Source: a gamma proteobacterium L18 (GTDB lineage: Bacteria > Pseudomonadota > Gammaproteobacteria > Pseudomonadales > Pseudomonadaceae). From it: a DNA stretch of 64,000 bases. The notes below the pieces were generated by a model. That model was not told where the DNA came from and made no database searches. It saw only the letters and a list, made by a program, of their open reading frames with translations. This document shows positions 26,277 through 35,224 of the stretch, piece after piece (the stretch's first letter is position 1; each line of letters starts with the position of its first letter). The position numbers and the translations under genes are program-made. Location: positions 73,452 to 137,451 of the forward strand of contig KI547169.1 in NCBI GenBank assembly GCA_000497835.1, given 5' to 3'.

Positions 26277-27818
26277 ATGTCCCTCTATCGCCTTCTGCTG
26301 TCCCTCATCCTGCTGCTGCCCCTGGCCGCCTACGCCAGCGACGCTGACGACTTCGTCGCCGCAAGTTCCGCGCAGCAGGCCCAATTGCTGGAAACCTGGG
26401 CCGCCGAGCCCGTACCCGAACGCCTCGACCTGCTGCTGGCATTGCAGGACGGTCGCGTGTCCATGGACGCCGACAAACATGCCGTCATCGAAAAACCTGA
26501 CGCGCCTGCCGACAGCAACCTGCGCAAAGTGCGCCTGAACAACCGCCTGCGCGGCCTGGTGGACAACGCCCTGGCCAGCCAGCAACTGCTCAACAACGAC
26601 AAGGCAATACGCCTGGCCGCCGCCCAGCAACTGCAGAAAAGCGCCCAGCCGGCGCAGCTGAAACTGCTGGACCACGTGGTGGCCGGCGAGCAGGACAGCA
26701 CCATCAAGACCGCCCTGAGCCTGGCCCTGGCCAACCTGCAACTGGTGGACCCCGACCCGGCCGTGCGCCTGGCCGCGGTACGCCTGCTGGGCGACACCGG
26801 CGAGCCCATGGCCCGCACCCGCCTGGAAAACCTGCTGCAACCCGACGTCGAGAAAGATCCCGGCGTGCGCACCGCCGCCGAAACCAGCCTGGTGCAGGTG
26901 AAACGCAAGCTGATGATCGGCGACCTGCTGGGCCAGGCCTTCAGTGGCATGTCCCTGGGTTCGATCCTGCTGCTGGCGGCTCTGGGCCTGGCGATCACCT
27001 TCGGCTTGCTGGGCGTGATCAACATGGCCCACGGCGAGATGCTGATGATCGGCGCCTACTCCACTTACGCGGTGCAGATCCTCTTCCAACGCTTCGCCCC
27101 CGGCGCCATCGAGTTCTACCCGCTGGTGGCGCTACCGGTGGCGTTCTTTGTCACCGCCTGCATCGGCATGGCCCTGGAACGCACCATCATCCGCCACCTG
27201 TACGGCCGCCCGCTGGAAACCCTGCTGGCCACCTGGGGCATCAGCCTGATCCTGATCCAGGCGGTGCGCCTGATGTTCGGCGCGCAGAATGTGGAAGTGG
27301 CCAACCCCGAATGGCTGAGCGGCGGCATTCAAGTGCTGCCCAACCTGGTACTGCCTTACAACCGCATCGTCATCATCGCCTTCGCGCTGTTCGTGGTGGT
27401 GCTGACCTGGCTGCTGCTGAACAAAACCCGCCTGGGCCTGAACGTGCGCGCCGTCACCCAGAACCGCAACATGGCCGCCTGCTGCGGCGTACCCACCGGG
27501 CGCATCGACATGCTCGCCTTCGGCCTGGGCTCGGGCATCGCCGGACTGGGCGGCGTGGCCCTGAGCCAGATCGGCAACGTCGGCCCCGAGCTTGGCCAGG
27601 GCTACATCATCGACTCGTTCCTGGTGGTAGTGCTGGGCGGCGTCGGCCAGTTGGCCGGCAGCGTCTCGGCGGCCTTCGGCCTGGGCATCGCCAACAAGAT
27701 CCTTGAGCCGCAGATCGGTGCGGTGCTGGGCAAAATCCTGATCCTGGCGCTGATCATTCTGTTTATCCAGAAACGTCCGCAGGGCCTCTTTGCATTGAAA
27801 GGACGGGTGATCGACTGA
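26277..27818 (+). CDS. urtB: Urea ABC transporter permease UrtB
   Basis: UrtB is one of the two membrane subunits of the urea importer. The 513-residue product is longer than LivH because of a periplasmic N-terminal extension: a signal peptide (MSLYRLLLSLILLLPLAAYA) and a helical, HEAT-like region to about residue 215. The LivH-like permease follows, with GLAITFGLLGVINMAHGEMLM and GLGSGIAGLGGVALSQIGNVGPELGQGYI. This extension is characteristic of UrtB. Start ATG 26277; the stop overlaps the urtC start by one base (TGATG). Confidence 0.95.
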   Translation: MSLYRLLLSLILLLPLAAYASDADDFVAASSAQQAQLLETWAAEPVPERLDLLLALQDGRVSMDADKHAVIEKPDAPADSNLRKVRLNNRLRGLVDNALASQQLLNNDKAIRLAAAQQLQKSAQPAQLKLLDHVVAGEQDSTIKTALSLALANLQLVDPDPAVRLAAVRLLGDTGEPMARTRLENLLQPDVEKDPGVRTAAETSLVQVKRKLMIGDLLGQAFSGMSLGSILLLAALGLAITFGLLGVINMAHGEMLMIGAYSTYAVQILFQRFAPGAIEFYPLVALPVAFFVTACIGMALERTIIRHLYGRPLETLLATWGISLILIQAVRLMFGAQNVEVANPEWLSGGIQVLPNLVLPYNRIVIIAFALFVVVLTWLLLNKTRLGLNVRAVTQNRNMAACCGVPTGRIDMLAFGLGSGIAGLGGVALSQIGNVGPELGQGYIIDSFLVVVLGGVGQLAGSVSAAFGLGIANKILEPQIGAVLGKILILALIILFIQKRPQGLFALKGRVID

Positions 27819-28897
27819 TGAACCAACCATTGATGGTAACCGCCGCGCAAAAGGCCGGCCCCAAGGCCACGATCGCCATCGGCGCCCTGGTGGTGCTGGT
27901 GCTGGTGGCCCTGGCGCTGATGTCGCTGCTGCCCGACACCAGCAGCCTGCAGGTGTCGGCCTACACCCTGACCCTGGTGGGCAAGATCCTCTGCTACGCC
28001 ATTGTCGCCCTGGCGCTGGACCTGGTGTGGGGCTACGCCGGGCTGCTGTCCCTGGGCCACGGCCTGTTCTTCGCCCTGGGCGGCTACGCCATGGGCATGT
28101 ACCTGATGCGCGAGTCGGCCGGCGATGCCTTGCCCGCGTTCATGACCTTCCTGTCGTGGACCGAACTGCCGTGGTACTGGACCGGCACCCAACACTTCCT
28201 GTGGGCCATGTGCCTGGTGGTGCTGGCGCCGGGGCTGCTGGCGCTGGTGTTCGGCTTCTTCGCCTTCCGCTCGCGGATCAAGGGCGTGTACTTCTCGATC
28301 ATGACCCAGGCGCTGACCTTCGCCGGCATGCTGCTGTTTTTCCGCAACGAGACCGGCTTTGGCGGCAACAACGGCTTCACCAACTTCCGCAGCATCCTGG
28401 GCTTCAGCATCACCTCGCAAGGCACCCGCGCCGTGCTGTTCCTGCTCACCGTGGCCTTGCTGGTGGGCAGCCTGCTGCTGGGATGGCGCCTGGCGCAGAG
28501 CAAGTTTGGCCGGGTGCTGACCGCCCTGCGTGACGCCGAGAACCGGCTGATGTTCTGCGGCTACGACCCGCGCGGCTTCAAGCTGTTCATCTGGGTGCTG
28601 AGCGCGGTGCTGTGCGGCCTGGCCGGGGCGCTGTACGTGCCACAAGTGGGCATCATCAACCCCAGCGAAATGTCGCCCACCAACTCCATTGAAGCCGCCG
28701 TGTGGGTGGCCCTGGGCGGCCGCGGCACGCTGATCGGCCCGCTGCTGGGCGCCGGTCTGGTCAACGGCATGAAGAGCTGGTTCACCGTGGCCTTCCCCGA
28801 ATACTGGCTGTTCTTCCTCGGCGCGCTGTTCATCATCGTCACCCTGTACCTGCCCAAGGGCGTCATCGGCCTGATCAAGAAAAGGGGCGAACAATGA
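27818..28897 (+). CDS. urtC: Urea ABC transporter permease UrtC
   Basis: UrtC is the second membrane subunit, a LivM-type permease of 359 residues with about nine to ten membrane segments. Family motifs are ALDLVWGYAGLLSLGHGLFFALGGYAMGMYL (near 65-95), ETGFGGNNGFTNF near 180 and WVALGGRGTLIGPLLGAGLVNG near 297. It overlaps urtB by one base and urtD by four (ATGA at 28894), indicating coupled translation. Confidence 0.95.
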   Translation: MNQPLMVTAAQKAGPKATIAIGALVVLVLVALALMSLLPDTSSLQVSAYTLTLVGKILCYAIVALALDLVWGYAGLLSLGHGLFFALGGYAMGMYLMRESAGDALPAFMTFLSWTELPWYWTGTQHFLWAMCLVVLAPGLLALVFGFFAFRSRIKGVYFSIMTQALTFAGMLLFFRNETGFGGNNGFTNFRSILGFSITSQGTRAVLFLLTVALLVGSLLLGWRLAQSKFGRVLTALRDAENRLMFCGYDPRGFKLFIWVLSAVLCGLAGALYVPQVGIINPSEMSPTNSIEAAVWVALGGRGTLIGPLLGAGLVNGMKSWFTVAFPEYWLFFLGALFIIVTLYLPKGVIGLIKKRGEQ

Positions 28898-29754
28898 AGA
28901 CCACGCCTACCCCCGAGTTCATGCTCGAACCCATCCTTGAGCCCAACCGCGACGCCGGCACCAGCCGTGACGCCATCGGCCTGGGCCAGCGTGTGGACGG
29001 CGCGCTCAGCGCCCGCCACGGCACCATCCTGACCCTGGAAGACATCAGCGTCAGCTTCGATGGCTTCAAGGCATTGAACAACCTCAACCTGTACATCGGC
29101 GTCGGCGAGCTGCGCTGCATCATCGGCCCCAACGGCGCGGGCAAGACCACGCTGATGGACGTGATCACCGGCAAGACCCGCCCTAGCCACGGCAAGGCCT
29201 GGTTCGGTGAAACCCTGGACCTGACCAAAATGAGCGAAGTGGAAATCGCCCAGGCCGGCATCGGCCGCAAGTTCCAGAAGCCCACGGTGTTCGAGGCGCT
29301 GAGCGTGTTCGAGAACCTGGAGCTGGCGCAGAAAACCGACAAGTCGGTATGGGCCAGCCTGCGCGCGCGGCTCACGGGCGAGCAGAAGGACCGCATCGAC
29401 GAGGTGCTCAACACCATCCGCCTGACCACCTCCGTGCGCCGCCCGGCGGGGTTGCTGTCCCACGGCCAGAAGCAGTTCCTGGAGATCGGCATGCTGCTGG
29501 TGCAGGACCCGCAACTGTTGCTGCTGGACGAGCCGGTGGCGGGCATGACCGATGCCGAGACCGAGTTCACCGCCGAGCTGTTCAAGACCCTGGCCGGCAA
29601 GCATTCGCTGATGGTGGTGGAGCATGACATGGGCTTTGTCGACACCATTGCCGACTACGTCACCGTGCTGCACCAGGGCAGCGTGCTGGCCGAAGGGTCG
29701 CTGCAGCAGGTGCAGGCTGATGAGCGGGTGATTGAGGTTTACCTGGGCCGCTGA
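28894..29754 (+). CDS. urtD: Urea ABC transporter ATP-binding protein UrtD
   Basis: UrtD is a LivG-type ATPase of 286 residues. It has an N-terminal extension of about 45 residues before the ABC domain, then Walker A GPNGAGKTT near residue 82, the signature-like LLSHGQKQFLEIGMLL, Walker B LLLLDEPVAGM near 208 and the switch histidine in MVVEHDMGFV. The start ATG overlaps the urtC stop. A REP pair lies between it and urtE. Confidence 0.95.
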   Translation: MKTTPTPEFMLEPILEPNRDAGTSRDAIGLGQRVDGALSARHGTILTLEDISVSFDGFKALNNLNLYIGVGELRCIIGPNGAGKTTLMDVITGKTRPSHGKAWFGETLDLTKMSEVEIAQAGIGRKFQKPTVFEALSVFENLELAQKTDKSVWASLRARLTGEQKDRIDEVLNTIRLTTSVRRPAGLLSHGQKQFLEIGMLLVQDPQLLLLDEPVAGMTDAETEFTAELFKTLAGKHSLMVVEHDMGFVDTIADYVTVLHQGSVLAEGSLQQVQADERVIEVYLGR

Positions 29755-29768
29755 AGGCCAACTGAGCA

Positions 29769-29858
29769 TGTGGGACCGGGCGAAGCTCGGGAAGAAACCG
29801 CCACGGTATGCCTGAAACACCTCAGCGCCCTTTTCCCGAGCTTCGCCCGGTCCCACAG
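29769..29858. repeat. REP pair, GTGGGACCGGGCGAAGC family, copy 3
   Basis: tgtgggaccgggcgaagctc (29769) and gagcttcgcccggtcccaca flank a ~45-bp centre between urtD and urtE, inside the operon. Confidence 0.9.
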
Positions 29859-29895
29859 GAAAGGCTGGGGCCACAGGAATATTTGGAGCAACATC

Positions 29896-30594
29896 ATGCT
29901 TGAAGTGCAGAAGCTTCACCAATACTACGGCGGCAGCCACATCCTGCGCGGCCTGTCCTTCGACGTGAAAGTCGGCGAAGTCACCTGCCTGCTGGGCCGC
30001 AACGGCGTGGGCAAGACCACGCTGCTCAAGTGCCTGATGGGCCTGATCCCGTCCAAGGAAGGCCAGGTGCAGTGGGAAGGCAAGCCCATCACCAGCTTCA
30101 AGCCACACCAGCGCGTGCACGCCGGCATCGCCTACGTGCCCCAGGGCCGCGAAATCTTCGGCCGCCTGACCGTGGAAGAAAACCTGCTGATGGGCCTGTC
30201 GCGTTTCAGCGCCAGCGAGGCCAGGGAGGTACCGGCCTTCATCTACGAGCTGTTCCCCGTACTGCTGCAAATGAAGCACCGCCGCGGCGGCGACCTGTCC
30301 GGCGGCCAGCAGCAACAACTGGCCATCGGCCGCGCCCTGGCCAGCCGCCCGCGCCTGCTGATCCTCGACGAGCCCACCGAAGGCATTCAGCCGTCGGTGA
30401 TCAAGGAGATCGGCGCGGTGATCAAAAAGCTTGCGGCGCGGGGCGACATGGCGATTCTGCTGGTGGAACAATTCTACGATTTCGCCGCCGAACTGGCTGA
30501 CCAGTACATCGTGATGTCCCGTGGCGAAATCGTGCAGCAAGGCTTGGGTGAAAATATGGAAGCCGAGGGTGTACGCGGCCTGGTAACCATTTAA
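29896..30594 (+). CDS. urtE: Urea ABC transporter ATP-binding protein UrtE
   Basis: UrtE is the LivF-type ATPase of the urea importer, 232 residues. It shows Walker A GRNGVGKTT near residue 37, YVPQGREIFGRLTVEENLLMGL near 86, the ABC signature LSGGQQQQLAIGRAL near 135 and Walker B LLILDEPTEGIQPSVI. Start ATG 29896, where a GGAG ribosome site sits about nine bases before. It is followed by ureD after 30 bp, so import and urease assembly genes may share a transcript. Confidence 0.95.
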   Translation: MLEVQKLHQYYGGSHILRGLSFDVKVGEVTCLLGRNGVGKTTLLKCLMGLIPSKEGQVQWEGKPITSFKPHQRVHAGIAYVPQGREIFGRLTVEENLLMGLSRFSASEAREVPAFIYELFPVLLQMKHRRGGDLSGGQQQQLAIGRALASRPRLLILDEPTEGIQPSVIKEIGAVIKKLAARGDMAILLVEQFYDFAAELADQYIVMSRGEIVQQGLGENMEAEGVRGLVTI

Positions 30595-30624
30595 TCTGCA
30601 CACAAACCAATAACGAATACGCCT

Positions 30625-31464
30625 ATGAACCTGCCCGCTTCCACCGCCCTGTACACGCCCAGCTGGCACGCCGAGCTTGAGCTGGGCTACGGCCGCTTCG
30701 GCGACACCACCCGGCCCACCCAGCGCCGGCACCTTGGCCCGCTGCGGGTGCAGAAGCACCTGTACGCCGAAGGCCCCCAGGTTTGCCAGCACATCATCGT
30801 GCACCCGCCGGGCGGCATCGCTGGCGGTGATCGCCTGGACATCAGCGTCGATGTCGGCACCGATGCCTGGGCGCAACTGACCAGCCCCGGCGCCGCCAAG
30901 TGGTACCGCGCCGCAGGGCCTGCCTACCAGACCCTGAACCTGACCGTGGCCCCGGGCGCGACCCTGGAGTGGCTGCCGCAGGAAACCATTGTCTACAGCG
31001 CTGCCCAGGCAGAACTGCAAACGACCATAGAACTGCAAGGCGATGCCCGCCTGGTGTATTGGGACGTGGTCGCCTTGGGCCGCCCGGCGGCGGATGAACG
31101 TTTCGAGCGCGGGCATTTCCAGAGCCGCGTGGACATCCGCCGTGACGGCGACCTGCTGTGGCATGAGCGCCAGCGTGTGGTAGGCAACGACGGATTGCTG
31201 GACTCGCCCATGGGGCTGGATGGCCACACCGTGTTCGCCACCTTGCTGGTGAGCGCTGATATCAGCCCCGAACTGCTTGAGCAATGCCGCGCCTTGCAAG
31301 GCCAGGTGCGTGGCGATCTCAGCCAACTGCCCGGCCTGCTGGTGGCGCGCTGCCTGGCCCATGAAGGCCTGCACGCCCGCGACTGGCTGATTGCCCTGTG
31401 GAAACTATTGCGCCCCCAGGTGCTGGGCAAAGAAGCCCTGGCCCCAAGAATCTGGAGCACCTGA
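30625..31464 (+). CDS. ureD: Urease accessory protein UreD
   Basis: UreD (UreH) binds apo-urease and, with UreF and UreG, helps deliver nickel to the active site. The 279-residue product carries the family features [46 protein letters not shown] and [22 protein letters not shown]. It begins 30 bp after urtE, and a REP palindrome separates it from ureA. Confidence 0.94.
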   Translation: MNLPASTALYTPSWHAELELGYGRFGDTTRPTQRRHLGPLRVQKHLYAEGPQVCQHIIVHPPGGIAGGDRLDISVDVGTDAWAQLTSPGAAKWYRAAGPAYQTLNLTVAPGATLEWLPQETIVYSAAQAELQTTIELQGDARLVYWDVVALGRPAADERFERGHFQSRVDIRRDGDLLWHERQRVVGNDGLLDSPMGLDGHTVFATLLVSADISPELLEQCRALQGQVRGDLSQLPGLLVARCLAHEGLHARDWLIALWKLLRPQVLGKEALAPRIWST

Positions 31465-31467
31465 TAT

Positions 31468-31538
31468 TTTGTGGGAGCTGGCTTGCCAGCGAGCTGTTTG
31501 AGGCCCCAAAAGCTCGCTGGCAAGCCAGCTCCCACAAA
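31468..31538. repeat. REP palindrome between ureD and ureA
   Basis: tttgtgggagctggcttgcc (31468) and ggcaagccagctcccacaaa (ending 31538), with further pairing agcgagct/agctcgct, give a near-continuous hairpin around a ~12-base loop. It belongs to a different family from the pairs at 26140 and 29769. Confidence 0.85.
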
Positions 31539-31589
31539 TAAAGTGCGTGTTCGAATCCTGTTTTGTTACTGCCCACGAATGGACACACC

Positions 31590-31892
31590 ATGGACCTGAC
31601 ACCCCGCGAAAAAGACAAGCTGCTGATCTTCACCGCCGGCCTCGTGGCCGAGCGCCGCCTGGCCCGTGGCGTGAAGCTCAACTACCCCGAAGCCATGGCC
31701 TACATCTCGGCCGCGCTGCTGGAAGGCGCCCGGGACGGCCAGACCGTCGCCCAGCTGATGCACTTCGGCACCACCCTGCTGACCCGCGACCAGGTGATGG
31801 AAGGCATCCCGGAAATGATCCCCGAGATCCAGGTGGAAGCCACCTTCCCCGACGGCACCAAACTCGTCACCGTCCACCAACCCATCGCCTGA
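31590..31892 (+). CDS. ureA: Urease gamma subunit UreA
   Basis: UreA is the small gamma subunit of cytoplasmic nickel urease. The 100-residue length is exact for separate-subunit ureases. It starts [23 protein letters not shown] and includes [22 protein letters not shown] and [14 protein letters not shown]. Two acetyltransferase genes stand between it and ureB. The first of these is eight bases downstream. Confidence 0.97.
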   Translation: MDLTPREKDKLLIFTAGLVAERRLARGVKLNYPEAMAYISAALLEGARDGQTVAQLMHFGTTLLTRDQVMEGIPEMIPEIQVEATFPDGTKLVTVHQPIA

Positions 31893-31900
31893 GGCCTGCC

Positions 31901-32434
31901 ATGACCTTCCGCATCCGCGACGCCGTGCACGCTGACCTGCCGGGCATCCGTGACATCTACAACGACGCCGTGCTCAACACCACGGCCATCTGGAACGAGC
32001 AACCGGTCGACCTGGGCAACCGCCAGGCCTGGTACAGCGCGCGCCAGTCCCAGCACTACCCGATTCTGGTCGCGGTCGACGCCAACGACGCCGTGCTGGG
32101 CTACGCTTCATTTGGTGACTGGCGTCCCTTCCAGGGTTTCCGCCAGACCGTCGAACACTCGGTCTACGTGCGCAGCGATCAACAAGGCAAGGGCCTGGGG
32201 CCCGCACTGATGAACGCCCTGATCGAACGCGCACGCGGCTGTGACAAACACGTGATGGTGGCCGCCATCGAAAGTGGCAACGCGGCCTCGATCCGTCTGC
32301 ACCAGCGACTCGGTTTCACGATCACGGGGCAAATGCCCCAAGTGGGCAGCAAGTTCGGCCGCTGGCTGGACCTGACCTTCATGCAACTGATCCTGAACCC
32401 GGGCGCCGAACCTTCCCTGACTCCCGTGGAGTAA
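31901..32434 (+). CDS. GNAT acetyltransferase, methionine sulfoximine/phosphinothricin type
   Basis: The 177-residue protein matches the Pat/MddA group of GNAT enzymes (IRDAVHADLPGIRDIYNDAVLNTTAIWNE; HSVYVRSDQQGKGLGPALMNALIERA with the acetyl-CoA Q/RxxGxG/A loop; MVAAIESGNAASIRLHQRLGF). Such enzymes N-acetylate glutamine-synthetase inhibitors like methionine sulfoximine and methionine sulfone. The equivalent gene within the PAO1 urease cluster is, as I recall, PA4866. Its place within a nitrogen operon fits protection of glutamine synthetase. Confidence 0.85.
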   Translation: MTFRIRDAVHADLPGIRDIYNDAVLNTTAIWNEQPVDLGNRQAWYSARQSQHYPILVAVDANDAVLGYASFGDWRPFQGFRQTVEHSVYVRSDQQGKGLGPALMNALIERARGCDKHVMVAAIESGNAASIRLHQRLGFTITGQMPQVGSKFGRWLDLTFMQLILNPGAEPSLTPVE

Positions 32435-32440
32435 GCCGCC

Positions 32441-32962
32441 ATGAATGCCGCCCAATTGCGCCGCGTCACCGTTGAAAGCTTTGCCCACTACCGCCAGGGC
32501 CTGGTCGAGTTGCTGCTGGACTCGGTCAAGCAGGGCGCCTCGATCGGCTTCCTCGCCGATGTGGACGCCCATGAAGCCAACAGCTTTCTAGACGAAGTGA
32601 AGAACCGCATCGCCATCAACGACCTGGTGCTGTGGGTGGTAGTGCGTGACGAGCAGGTGCTGGCGAGCGCGCAATTGGTGTTCTGCAAGCGGGTGAACGG
32701 CTTGAACCGTGCCGAGGTGCAGAAGCTGATGGTGCGCAGCGATGCCCAGCGCCGCGGCATGGGCCAGCAGTTGATGGAAGCGGTGGAGGTTGCGGCGCGC
32801 CAGTACAAGCGCGGCCTGCTGCACCTGGACACCGAAGCCGGCTCGCCCGCCGAAGCCTTCTACCTGTCCCAGGGCTACAAGCGCGCCGGGCAGATCCCCG
32901 GCTTTGCCTGCCGCCCGGACGGCGAATACACCGCCACGGCGTTTTTCTACAAGACCCTTTAA
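32441..32962 (+). CDS. GNAT family N-acetyltransferase
   Basis: A second GNAT enzyme of 173 residues, six bases after the first. The acetyl-CoA-binding segment is KLMVRSDAQRRGMGQQLMEAVEVAA near residues 90-115, followed by LLHLDTEAGSPAEAFYLSQGYKRAGQIPGFA. The substrate is unknown. It ends 10 bases before ureB, so it is cotranscribed with the urease genes; it is not similar in sequence to the preceding GNAT outside the fold motifs. Confidence 0.8.
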   Translation: MNAAQLRRVTVESFAHYRQGLVELLLDSVKQGASIGFLADVDAHEANSFLDEVKNRIAINDLVLWVVVRDEQVLASAQLVFCKRVNGLNRAEVQKLMVRSDAQRRGMGQQLMEAVEVAARQYKRGLLHLDTEAGSPAEAFYLSQGYKRAGQIPGFACRPDGEYTATAFFYKTL

Positions 32963-32972
32963 GGAGGCCTGA

Positions 32973-33278
32973 ATGATTCCTGGCCAATACCAGATCCAGC
33001 CCGGTGACATCGAACTCAACGTCGGCCGCCGCACGGTCAGCCTGACCGTGGCCAACAGCGGCGACCGGCCCATCCAGGTGGGCTCGCATTACCACTTCTT
33101 CGAAACCAACGACGCCCTCACCTTCGATCGCGCCGCCAGCCGCGGCATGCGCCTGAACATCCCGGCCGGCACCGCCGTGCGTTTCGAACCGGGCCAGAGC
33201 CGCGAAGTGGAACTGGTGGACCTGGCGGGTAACCGACGCGTATTCGGCTTCGCCGGCCGCATCATGGGCGACCTCTGA
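32973..33278 (+). CDS. ureB: Urease beta subunit UreB
   Basis: UreB is the beta subunit of urease, 101 residues. It starts [19 protein letters not shown] and contains the conserved [19 protein letters not shown] and [24 protein letters not shown] motifs. A good AAGGAGG ribosome site precedes the ATG. A REP pair of 91 bp separates it from ureC, an unusual interruption between two subunits of one enzyme. Confidence 0.97.
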   Translation: MIPGQYQIQPGDIELNVGRRTVSLTVANSGDRPIQVGSHYHFFETNDALTFDRAASRGMRLNIPAGTAVRFEPGQSREVELVDLAGNRRVFGFAGRIMGDL

Positions 33279-33301
33279 TACCTCACACGCCGCCTCTTCC
33301 C

Positions 33302-33392
33302 CTGTGGGACCGGGCGAAGCTCGGGAAGGCCTCGCCACGGTACGGCAGATAAACCGCGGTGCTCTTTTCCCGAGCTTCGCCCGGTCCCACAG
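33302..33392. repeat. REP pair, GTGGGACCGGGCGAAGC family, copy 4
   Basis: ctgtgggaccgggcgaagct (33302) and agcttcgcccggtcccacag (ending 33392) occupy most of the ureB-ureC gap. The centre repeats gccacggta...aaccgcggtg, similar to the centres of copies 2, 3, 5 and 7. Confidence 0.9.
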
Positions 33393-33433
33393 GAGGGAAG
33401 AGGCGCGGCATGGCAAATTCGTAAGGACGCAGC

Positions 33434-35134
<1,701 letters not shown>

Positions 35135-35144
35135 GACTGGCAGG

Positions 35145-35176
35145 GGCCGGGCGCTAACTATGTAGCGCCTGGCCCC
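35145..35176 (+). terminator. Strong hairpin after ureC
   Basis: GGGGCCGGGCGCTA pairs with TAGCGCCTGGCCCC around ctatg (one mismatch). There is no T run, so it may stabilise the ureC 3' end rather than terminate. Confidence 0.55.
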
Positions 35177-35224
35177 CGAAGGCTTTCCCTAGAGTGCCGG
35201 CTTCCCCATCACGAGGAGCCGGAC

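Noticed and set aside
24840..30594. Branched-chain amino acid rather than urea transporter for the first ABC operon
   Set aside because: The UrtB N-terminal extension, UrtA motifs and the directly linked urease genes identify it as the urea type; the true liv operon is at 54.6-59.7 kb.
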